Source of the DNA: RGIG3002 sp045546775
Lineage (GTDB): Bacteria > Bacillota > Clostridia > Lachnospirales > Lachnospiraceae
Direction of reading: 5' to 3'
DNA: 64,000 nt
Assembly: GCA_045546775.1 (NCBI GenBank)
Contig: JAZQDM010000126.1
Span: 1-64,000 of the forward strand
This document shows, piece after piece, positions 50,822-58,395 of this stretch. Position 1 is the stretch's first letter, and the number at the start of each line of letters is the position of its first letter. The translations under genes and the position numbers were made by a program. The notes under the pieces were generated by a model. It saw only the letters and a list, made by a program, of their open reading frames with translations, was not told the DNA's origin and did no database searches.

Positions 50822-52231
50822 ATGTTAGAAACAATCAACAATGTATTAACCAAGGTGAATGATTTTGTATGGGGCATCCCGCTTATCGTCTTAATTTTAG
50901 CGACCGGTCTTTTTTTGACTGTTCGTGTAAAGGGCTTGCAAATTACAAAGCTTCCCCTTGCAATTAAGTATATGTTTTCCAAAGAGCGAAACGGTGCAGA
51001 AGGTGAAGTGTCCAGTTTTGCGGCGTTGTGTACGGCGTTGTCTGCAACAATCGGTACCGGAAATATTGTTGGTGTTGCAACGGCAATTGTAGCCGGCGGA
51101 CCGGGTGCGTTGTTCTGGATGTGGGTTGCAGCGTTAGTAGGTACGGCGACAAAATATGCGGAATGTCTTCTTGCTGTAAAATACCGTGTGACAGCAGAAG
51201 ACGGACATATACTCGGCGGACCGTTCTATTACATTGAAAGAGGTATGGGACCGAAATGGAAGTGGCTTGCAAAAATCTTTGCATTTTTCGGCGTTGGTGT
51301 AGGTCTTTTTGGTATCGGTACTTTTACACAGATTAATGGTATTGCGGAAGCGGTACATAACTTTTTTGATGCAAACAATACATGGACGGTGGATTTGTTC
51401 GGAAGAACATATTCCTGGACTGTTGTTATTGCAGGCATTTTAATTACAGTTTGCGCAGCGCTTGTTATTATCGGCGGACTCAAACGAATTTCTTCCGTAG
51501 CACAGGTTGTTGTGCCGTTTATGGCGATGACATATGTAGTTACAGCATTAATCATATTATTAACCAATATAGATAAAATTCCGGGTGCTGTTGTTACGAT
51601 TGTACAGAGTGCATTTGGACTTCGTGCGATAGCGGGTGGTGCTCTTGGTGCCATGATTGTGGCAATGCAAAAAGGGATTGCGAGAGGTATTTTCTCAAAC
51701 GAAGCCGGTATCGGTAGTGCACCCATTGCGGCGGCAGCAGCGCAGACAAATGAACCGGTTAGACAGGGACTTGTTTCCATGCTTGGAACGTTTATTGACA
51801 CGATTGTCATTTGTACAATGACCGGTCTTACGATTGTTATTACCGGTGCATGGGACATGGGCTTGGAAGGCGTAGCTGTTACAACAAAAGCGTTTCAGCT
51901 CGGACTTCCGTTCCCAAATCAGGTGGCGTCCTTTATTCTCATGATTTGTCTTGTATTTTTTGCGTTTACAACGATTCTGGGATGGGACTATTACAGCGAG
52001 CGTTGTCTGGAATATTTGACCGGAAACAAAAAGAAAGTGTTGAAAGTATATCGCTGGCTTTATATTTTATGTATCTTCATCGGACCATATATGACCGTAC
52101 AGGCTGTTTGGAAGATTGCGGATATTTTTAACGGTTTGATGGCGATTCCGAACTTGATTGCATTGATTGCATTGAGCGGTGTTGTTGCTTCTGAGACAAA
52201 AAAATATTTTGACACATTAAAAAAATCATAA
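50822..52231 (+). CDS. Alanine/glycine:sodium symporter (AgcS/AlsT family)
   Basis: 469 residues, about eleven TM helices. Family signatures: SSFAALCTALSATIGTGNIV, GPGALFWMWVAALVGTATKY, and RGIFSNEAGIGSAPIAAAAA. These proteins import alanine or glycine with sodium (established). The C-terminal half has TTILGWDYYSERCLEYL, also conserved. It ends at a hairpin (52240-52274). Close to the amino acid ABC importer but divergent from it. Confidence 0.95.
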   Translation: MLETINNVLTKVNDFVWGIPLIVLILATGLFLTVRVKGLQITKLPLAIKYMFSKERNGAEGEVSSFAALCTALSATIGTGNIVGVATAIVAGGPGALFWMWVAALVGTATKYAECLLAVKYRVTAEDGHILGGPFYYIERGMGPKWKWLAKIFAFFGVGVGLFGIGTFTQINGIAEAVHNFFDANNTWTVDLFGRTYSWTVVIAGILITVCAALVIIGGLKRISSVAQVVVPFMAMTYVVTALIILLTNIDKIPGAVVTIVQSAFGLRAIAGGALGAMIVAMQKGIARGIFSNEAGIGSAPIAAAAAQTNEPVRQGLVSMLGTFIDTIVICTMTGLTIVITGAWDMGLEGVAVTTKAFQLGLPFPNQVASFILMICLVFFAFTTILGWDYYSERCLEYLTGNKKKVLKVYRWLYILCIFIGPYMTVQAVWKIADIFNGLMAIPNLIALIALSGVVASETKKYFDTLKKS

Positions 52232-52239
52232 ACATTCAG

Positions 52240-52280
52240 ACAAGGGCATAGTACGAGATGATACATGCCCTTGTTGTGTA
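52240..52280 (+). terminator. Terminator-like hairpin
   Basis: ACAAGGGCAT (52240-52249) pairs perfectly with ATGCCCTTGT (52265-52274); the downstream T run is interrupted (TGTGT), so termination may be partial. Confidence 0.6.
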
Positions 52281-52292
52281 TAAAGGTGCAGT

Positions 52293-53063
52293 ATGGAAAA
52301 GAAAATTTTATGTCACAATTGCGGCGCTTCCATCGAACAGAATGTACCGCGTTGCCCTTATTGCGGGGCTATAAATGAAATCGGTGCGGAAAAGAAATAT
52401 ATGGGCGATTTGGAGGAAATCAAGGAAGATTTGTCCGAATTGGAGCAGGTGCCGGAACAACTTTACAAAAAAGAAGTAAAAAAAAGCTTGAAAACGATAA
52501 TTATAGCGATGGTTGCGACGGCAGTTGTTGTTTTTGCATTGTTGGGCATTTGGTCCGTTGTGCATAATCGTCTTATGAACGGGAATGGAAATACGGTCAG
52601 CCAAAAAGAACAGCTTTTGTGGGAAAATGAAAACTTTCCGAAGCTGGATGCGTGGTTTGAAGCAGAAGATTATGATGCCATTAATCAACTGATCGGTGAG
52701 GCGGGGGAAGCCGGATATAGCTTACAAAACTGGGAACATTATTGGTTTATGAATACATACAACGGATGTATGCTCTGTATCGAACGCAGGGAACTTATCA
52801 AAAGTGATTTGGATACAGCCAAATTTGTGCTCGGCGAGATTTTGTACGTGTTGTACTCGATTGAGGAAGATTTTTATCCGGAAGAGGATTGGGCAAGACT
52901 GCAGGAGTTTCGCCCTGTGCTGGAAGAAATTTTGTATGAAGATATGAAATTTACAAAAGAAGAAGCAGACAGCTTATACGAAAAGTGTAGTCCGGAAGGC
53001 TGGATTGATTACGATATAAGTGATGCATACATGGAAGAAATTTGGGAGAGATTTGCGCAGTAA
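52293..53063 (+). CDS. Zinc-ribbon single-TM protein
   Basis: 256 residues. The N-terminal zinc ribbon CHNCGASIEQNVPRCPYCGA is followed by an acidic stretch, one TM helix (about 70-92) and an extracytoplasmic helical domain rich in acidic and aromatic residues. Topology: ribbon inside, helical domain outside. It heads a set of three similar genes (gap 24 bp, then a 11-bp overlap). No enzyme motif is visible. Confidence 0.8.
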   Translation: MEKKILCHNCGASIEQNVPRCPYCGAINEIGAEKKYMGDLEEIKEDLSELEQVPEQLYKKEVKKSLKTIIIAMVATAVVVFALLGIWSVVHNRLMNGNGNTVSQKEQLLWENENFPKLDAWFEAEDYDAINQLIGEAGEAGYSLQNWEHYWFMNTYNGCMLCIERRELIKSDLDTAKFVLGEILYVLYSIEEDFYPEEDWARLQEFRPVLEEILYEDMKFTKEEADSLYEKCSPEGWIDYDISDAYMEEIWERFAQ

Positions 53064-53087
53064 GATGGAAAACGGGAGGAATGGTTT

Positions 53088-53831
53088 ATGAAATGTAATT
53101 CGTGCGGAAATAACCTGCATATAGAAGATGCGGTATGTCCACATTGTGGAGTGCCAAACCCGCATTATGTACAGCACCGGAAAGATATGGCGCGGTACAA
53201 AGAGGATTATCGGAAAGTGCGCGGGCATGTAGTCGGCAAAAGCGGCTTTTTTGCAAAGTGGACGGTGAAAATTACGATTGTTGCAGTTTTGCTTGTAGTA
53301 GAACTGACACTGATTATTATGAAAAATAATGCATGGAATTTGGCGTACAATTCATCTGAGAGACAAGCAAAGAAAAATTATGAGGAATATGCAGAACTTT
53401 TAGATTCCTATGAGGCAACCGGAAATTATAGTGCCTTTTATGTATTTTATGAGTTGAAGAAACTTTTATTCTGTGAAAAGTATGATTCTTATGATGCAGT
53501 AGCGGAAGCGTGCAGATTGCATGGGACAATACGTTATGATTTTGCTTATATAATACAATGCGAATCAAAGGAAAATAAAATATCTGCGTTGGAAGGATTG
53601 AGTCGGAGGATAAGTGAGTTTTACAGTGCCATAGAGCCAAAGGAGAATGACAAAAGAGGCGAATATAGTGAAGTGCACATGCGCACAATGGAGCAGTTGA
53701 AACGTGATGTAGAAATGATTCTTGTAACGTATGGAGGGATTTCCCCGGAAGATGCACAAAATTTTTCCGAGATGTCAGAAGGAAATCGCCGCGTTGCACT
53801 TGAGGAAGGACTGGGATTAAATGAAGAATAA
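53088..53831 (+). CDS. Zinc-ribbon single-TM protein
   Basis: 247 residues, same architecture as the upstream gene: ribbon CNSCGNNLHIEDAVCPHCGV, basic linker, TM (about 64-84) and an external helical domain starting WNLAYNSSERQAKKNYEEYA. GGGAGGA lies upstream. The external domain is only distantly similar to its neighbour. Overlaps the next gene by 11 bp. Confidence 0.8.
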   Translation: MKCNSCGNNLHIEDAVCPHCGVPNPHYVQHRKDMARYKEDYRKVRGHVVGKSGFFAKWTVKITIVAVLLVVELTLIIMKNNAWNLAYNSSERQAKKNYEEYAELLDSYEATGNYSAFYVFYELKKLLFCEKYDSYDAVAEACRLHGTIRYDFAYIIQCESKENKISALEGLSRRISEFYSAIEPKENDKRGEYSEVHMRTMEQLKRDVEMILVTYGGISPEDAQNFSEMSEGNRRVALEEGLGLNEE

Positions 53832-54225
53832 AGAAAAATTGTTGAATATTGTCATTGTCTTTTTGTCGGTTGCGATTGTCGTTACAGCATTTGCGGTTTT
53901 TAATGAATATATGTCGTACAAAAATATGGATGTGCATACAGAAGAGGAATTTTTTATCAATTTGTCACATCAAGACTACGACACCATGGTGTGGTATATG
54001 TATTCCAATGAGGCGTCCGGTGTAACGCCTACACGAGACATGAAAAACATGTATGCGGTTGCACGCTATTATGAAGCTGCATTTTTGTACAAAGCTTATG
54101 CAGAAAACGGTGATACAACCGCTGCAGAAGAAAAGAAACAAATCATGGACGAACAAGTCTCTTTAATGGGTGAATTCTCCTACGCAAAAGCGGATATTGA
54201 TACATTGCTCGGATTGGTTGAGTAA
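53821..54225 (+). CDS. Small single-TM protein, third of the set
   Basis: 134 residues. An N-terminal TM (about 8-28) is followed by an external helical domain (LSHQDYDTMVWYMYSNEASG, then YAVARYYEAAFLYKAYAEN) that resembles the external parts of the two upstream proteins but lacks a zinc ribbon. Start overlaps the preceding gene. The three probably act together at the membrane (inference from architecture and coupling). Confidence 0.7.
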   Translation: MKNKEKLLNIVIVFLSVAIVVTAFAVFNEYMSYKNMDVHTEEEFFINLSHQDYDTMVWYMYSNEASGVTPTRDMKNMYAVARYYEAAFLYKAYAENGDTTAAEEKKQIMDEQVSLMGEFSYAKADIDTLLGLVE

Positions 54226-54248
54226 CGCACATCTGTTTTACACAACAT

Positions 54249-55349
54249 CTACTCCATACACTTGGTAATGCAGGCAAGTAAGCGTTCGTTGTCTTCCGGA
54301 TGCATGAAGCAAACGCGGAAAAAGGTATTGTCCAGTCCTTCAAAAGAGGAGCAGTTTCGAATCATCAGTCCTTTTTGGATGGCAGCATCAAAAAGCATAT
54401 CTGCATCCACATCAGCCTTTTCCACTTTTACCAAAACAAAGTTTGCGGTAGGTTCGTATACTTTTAAGCCGGCGATGGAGCGCAGTGTGTTGCACACTTT
54501 TTCCCGTTCCGAAAAAATCAGTTGTTTTGTCCGGCAGATGTAGTCTTCATCTGTCAGAAGGATTTTTGTGGCAGCCTCTGCGAGGGAGTTAATGGTCCAC
54601 GGATTTTTTGTTTCGTTGATTTGTCCGATTAAGGATTTGTTGCCGGTCAGTCCATAGCCGAGGCGCAGTCCCGGAGAAGCAAAAAATTTGGAAATGCCGC
54701 GCAAAATAATAAAATTATCGTATTTCTCCAGCAGGGAAACTGCGGTAATGGAATCGTACTCTTTCGCAAATTCCACATACGTTTCATCAATCATGACAAA
54801 GATATCATTTTCTTTGCAAAATGTAAGGATTTCAGAAAGTGCATCCGTGCGCAGAGCGGTGGATGTGGGATTGTTTGGATTGCAAAGAACAAGAAGCGTG
54901 GAACCGGACTGTTCCAACAAGGCAAACAATGTATCTGTATGAAAAGCAAAATTATCTTCCGGGTTTAATTGGTAGTACACGCAAGTACCGCCGCAGAGAT
55001 TGATTTCTCTCTCGTATTCGGAGTAGGTCGGTGCCACAAGACAAGCGGTTTTTGGATTTTTTAACCGGATGACTGCAGAGATTAATTCGGTGGAGCCGTT
55101 TCCTACAAGGATATTTTTGTAGTCCGCATTGCAGTATGTGCCGATGGCTTTTCGCAAGTCCGTATATTCTCTGTCAGGGTATGTTGTGATGACATCCAGA
55201 CAGTCTGCCAGTGTGCTTTTTAATTTCGGAGAAAGTCCCAAAGGGTTTACATTTGCCGAAAAACTAACAATATTTTCTTTTTTGATTCCATAAATTTTTT
55301 CTATTTTTTCCAAGTCACTTCCGTGAAAATGTTCTTTGTGTGTAATCAT
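54249..55349 (-). CDS. PLP-dependent class I/II aminotransferase (HisC/CobD-like)
   Basis: 366 residues, fold type I. FSANVNPLGLSPKLKSTL, LVGNGSTELI, LCNPNNPTSTAL, MIDETYVEFA and the PLP lysine in LRGISKFFASPGLRLGYGL are all present. The N-terminal EHFHGSDLEKIEKIYG and overall order are closest to CobD-type threonine-phosphate decarboxylases and HisC-like aminotransferases. No histidine or cobalamin biosynthesis genes are nearby, so the substrate is unresolved. Divergent from the pyrophosphatase operon. Confidence 0.85.
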   Translation of the reverse strand: MITHKEHFHGSDLEKIEKIYGIKKENIVSFSANVNPLGLSPKLKSTLADCLDVITTYPDREYTDLRKAIGTYCNADYKNILVGNGSTELISAVIRLKNPKTACLVAPTYSEYEREINLCGGTCVYYQLNPEDNFAFHTDTLFALLEQSGSTLLVLCNPNNPTSTALRTDALSEILTFCKENDIFVMIDETYVEFAKEYDSITAVSLLEKYDNFIILRGISKFFASPGLRLGYGLTGNKSLIGQINETKNPWTINSLAEAATKILLTDEDYICRTKQLIFSEREKVCNTLRSIAGLKVYEPTANFVLVKVEKADVDADMLFDAAIQKGLMIRNCSSFEGLDNTFFRVCFMHPEDNERLLACITKCME

Positions 55350-55437
55350 ATTTTTCCCTCTTTTCGGATAATAAAACTAATACTTTTCACATAATAACAC
55401 AAAATGCGCGAGAATGGCATAGTGAGGCACAAATATT

Positions 55438-55466
55438 TTGATTTTCCGCTCTTACTATGATAAAAT
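55438..55466 (+). promoter_or_regulatory. Promoter of pyrophosphatase-signalling operon
   Basis: TTGATT (55438-55443) and TAAAAT (55461-55466) with a 17-bp spacer, giving a leader of about 75 nt. Confidence 0.6.
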
Positions 55467-55483
55467 TTAGATAGATTTTAAGT

Positions 55484-55517
55484 CCAATCCGCCGATGAAA
55501 AAACATTCGGTGATTGG
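55484..55517 (+). other. 5'-UTR stem-loop
   Basis: CCAATCCGCCGATG and CATTCGGTGATTGG pair around A6 with 11-12 of 14 positions matched. It sits in the leader between promoter and the AGGAGG of the pyrophosphatase gene and has no T run, so a leader structure rather than a terminator. Confidence 0.5.
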
Positions 55518-55549
55518 GGATGACGTGAGGAGACTCTAGGAGGCAGACA

Positions 55550-57199
55550 GTGGGTATCAGAAAAGAAAAAGTGTTTGTTGTTGGTCATAAAAATCCGGAT
55601 ACAGATTCGATTTGTTCTGCGATTTGCTATGCAAATTTGAAATACGTGTTGAATGAAGATGCGGAATATATTGCGATGCGGGCTGGGCAGCTCAATGAAG
55701 AGACGCAGTATGTGCTGGAGCGTTTTGGCATTCAGCCGCCGTTGCTTTTAAAAGATGTCAGAACACAGGTGCGCGACATCGAGATTCGCGATACGGAAGG
55801 TGCACCAAAAGAGATTTCCTTAAAGATGGCGTGGAGCCGCATGAAGGAAAAGAATGTAGTAACGTTGCCCATCACAGAAAAAAACAAGCTGATTGGTTTG
55901 ATTAGTATTAGTGATATCGCGACTTCCTACATGGACGTATATGACAGTAACGTGTTGGCAACTGCAAAGACAAAGTACAAAAATATTTTGGAAACACTGG
56001 ACGGAATTTTGCTTGCAGGTGATGAGGAAGCTTTTTTTGACAAAGGAAAAGTGCTTGTGGCAGCAGCCAATCCGGACTTGATGGAAAATTATATTGATGA
56101 GCACGACCTTGTTATTCTCGGAAACCGATACGAGTCCCAAGTGTGTGCCATTGAGCGGAAGGCGGACTGCATTATTGTTTGTGACGGTGCGGCAGTTTCA
56201 CCGATTATCGTAAATATGGCGAAGGAAAAGGGCTGTGTTGTAATCAGCTCTCCGCATGATACATATTCCGTAGCGCGACTAATCAACCAGAGTATGCCCA
56301 TTGAGTTCTTTATGCGGCAGCAAAATTTGATTACGTTCCGCATGGATGACTTTACGGATACGCTCAAAGAGACGATGGCAAAGAAGCGTCACAGGGATTT
56401 TCCGGTGCTGGACAAATACGGCAACTACATCGGTATGATTTCCAGACGAAACTTGCTCAATATGAAACCGAAGCGCATTATTTTGGTGGACCATAATGAA
56501 AAGAGCCAGGCAGTAGACGGCGTGGAAAATGCGGAAATTTTGGAAATTATTGACCATCACCGCATCGGCAGTCTGGAGACGATTTCACCGGTATTTTTCA
56601 GAAACCAGCCGTTAGGATGTACCGCTACGATTGTGTATCAGATGTATCAGGAAAATAACGTAGAAATCACACCGGTTATTGCGTCGCTTTTGTGTGCGGC
56701 GATTATATCGGATACACTGATGTATCGTTCGCCTACGTGTACACCGTATGACAAAAAGGCAGCGGAGGAACTTGCCAAAATTGCCGGCATTCAAGTGGAA
56801 GAATTTGCAAGGGAAATGTTTAAGGCGGGAAGCAACTTAAAAGCAAAGAAGCCGGAAGAAATCTTTTATCAGGATTTCAAGACATTTTCCATCAACGATG
56901 TGTCCTTCGGGGTTGGACAGATCAATGCCATGACACGGGAGGAATTGGCGGAAATCAAAGAAGCGTTAAAACCGTATTTGACGGAAGCGCTTACAAAGAT
57001 GAATTTAAATATGATTTATTTTATGCTTACGGATATTATCGGGGAGTCAACGGAATTGTTGTTTGTGGGAAATGAAGCCGGAGAGCTGATTGAGAACGCA
57101 TTTGGGGTTACAGTTGACGAAGACTCTTACAGACTGGACGGAGTGATATCAAGAAAGAAACAATTAATACCGTCTCTTATGTCTACGATACAACAGTAA
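55550..57199 (+). CDS. ppaC: CBS-domain manganese-dependent inorganic pyrophosphatase
   Basis: 549 residues with GTG start 7 nt after AGGAGG. Family II DHH pyrophosphatase: VGHKNPDTDSICSA at the N-terminus and EIIDHHRIGSLET supply metal ligands, with DHHA2 at the C-terminus (VGQINAMTREELAEI). A regulatory insert carries CBS1 (about 70-125), a DRTGG domain (about 140-245) and CBS2 (about 250-305). Clostridial enzymes of this layout are inhibited or activated by AMP, ADP and diadenosine polyphosphates (established). It starts an operon that continues into three signalling genes. Confidence 0.95.
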   Translation: MGIRKEKVFVVGHKNPDTDSICSAICYANLKYVLNEDAEYIAMRAGQLNEETQYVLERFGIQPPLLLKDVRTQVRDIEIRDTEGAPKEISLKMAWSRMKEKNVVTLPITEKNKLIGLISISDIATSYMDVYDSNVLATAKTKYKNILETLDGILLAGDEEAFFDKGKVLVAAANPDLMENYIDEHDLVILGNRYESQVCAIERKADCIIVCDGAAVSPIIVNMAKEKGCVVISSPHDTYSVARLINQSMPIEFFMRQQNLITFRMDDFTDTLKETMAKKRHRDFPVLDKYGNYIGMISRRNLLNMKPKRIILVDHNEKSQAVDGVENAEILEIIDHHRIGSLETISPVFFRNQPLGCTATIVYQMYQENNVEITPVIASLLCAAIISDTLMYRSPTCTPYDKKAAEELAKIAGIQVEEFAREMFKAGSNLKAKKPEEIFYQDFKTFSINDVSFGVGQINAMTREELAEIKEALKPYLTEALTKMNLNMIYFMLTDIIGESTELLFVGNEAGELIENAFGVTVDEDSYRLDGVISRKKQLIPSLMSTIQQ

Positions 57200-57215
57200 A
57201 GCAGTATAGGAGCGA

Positions 57216-58349
57216 ATGATGAAGGAAATTATTCTTGTGGTAGATGACGATAGTGCAAATCTGATGCTGGCACAAAAAATTTTGGGAAAGGAATTCCGTA
57301 TTGCGGCGGCGACTTCGGGGGTTGCAGCTTTAAAATATCTGGAGAGAAACAAGCCGGACTTAATTCTTTTGGATATTAATATGCCGGAAGTAGACGGTTT
57401 CGAAGTATTGGAAAAGCTAAGACGCAGAAAAGAATACAAAGCGATTCCGGTTATTTTTCTTACCGCGGACAAAAGCACGGAGACGGAGACGAAATGTTTT
57501 CAGGCGGGGGCGCAGGATTTCGTCGGAAAACCGTTTGTGCCGGACATTTTAATAAGTCGTGTAAGAAGAATTTTAGAACTGGAACGTTATCACAACCGAC
57601 TGGAAGAGCTTGTGCGGGAACAGTCGGAACTTTTGTTGCAAAGAACGGAGCGTATCAGCCAGATTCAGGACCATGTCATTGTAGGAATGGCAAACTTGAT
57701 TGAATCCAGAGACGGCAGTACAGGAAAGCATGTCAAAAATACGCAGCATTATGTACAACTTATTGTGGATGAGTTGCACAACCGGGGCCTGTTTGATGAA
57801 ATTCTTACGGACGAGTATATGCAAAATGCTTGCAAGGCGGCGCCGCTTCACGATATCGGAAAAATCAAAATTCCGGATCATATTTTGCAAAAGCCGGGTA
57901 AGCTGACGGAAGAAGAATTTGATTTTATGAAAAAACACACCACTTACAGTGGTGAGATTATAAACGATATTATTGGTGATGTGGAAGATGAGCAGTATGT
58001 AAAAATTGCCGGTGACATCGCTATGTATCACCATGAACGCTGGGACGGAAAGGGGTATCCGACCGGCATAAGCGGAGATGAAATTCCGCTCTGTGCACGC
58101 ATTATGTCTGTGGCAGATGTATTTGATGCACTTTGTGAGGAACGCTGTTACAAACCGGCGATCCGACCGTTAGAGAAGGTGTTTGGAATCTTGCAGGAAG
58201 GAAAGGGTACGCAGTTTGATCCGACGATTGTGCAAGTATTTTGTGAGATGGAACCGCTTCTTCGTCAAATTCTCGGTGAAGAGCAAGACGATGCTTCTGC
58301 TGCGGAAAATAAAGAAGTGCAGGGTGAAGCGGAGTCAACAGAAGTCTGA
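57216..58349 (+). CDS. Response regulator with HD-GYP domain
   Basis: 377 residues, cytoplasmic. The receiver (1-120) has Asp53 in LILLDINMPEVDG and the Lys in FVGKPFVPD. A coiled coil (about 122-150) leads to an HD-GYP phosphodiesterase domain with LHDIGKIKIPDHIL (His212/Asp213) and HHERWDGKGYPTGISGDEIP. HD-GYP proteins hydrolyse cyclic di-GMP (established for several). The C-terminal acidic tail has no domain. AGGAG precedes ATG 57216/57219. Likely receives phosphate from the hybrid kinases encoded next, one of which has an Hpt domain. Confidence 0.93.
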   Translation: MMKEIILVVDDDSANLMLAQKILGKEFRIAAATSGVAALKYLERNKPDLILLDINMPEVDGFEVLEKLRRRKEYKAIPVIFLTADKSTETETKCFQAGAQDFVGKPFVPDILISRVRRILELERYHNRLEELVREQSELLLQRTERISQIQDHVIVGMANLIESRDGSTGKHVKNTQHYVQLIVDELHNRGLFDEILTDEYMQNACKAAPLHDIGKIKIPDHILQKPGKLTEEEFDFMKKHTTYSGEIINDIIGDVEDEQYVKIAGDIAMYHHERWDGKGYPTGISGDEIPLCARIMSVADVFDALCEERCYKPAIRPLEKVFGILQEGKGTQFDPTIVQVFCEMEPLLRQILGEEQDDASAAENKEVQGEAESTEV

Positions 58350-58395
58350 GGTTAGTCATTTGGTGGTGTAGCAAAAGATAAGGTAAGAAGGTGGA

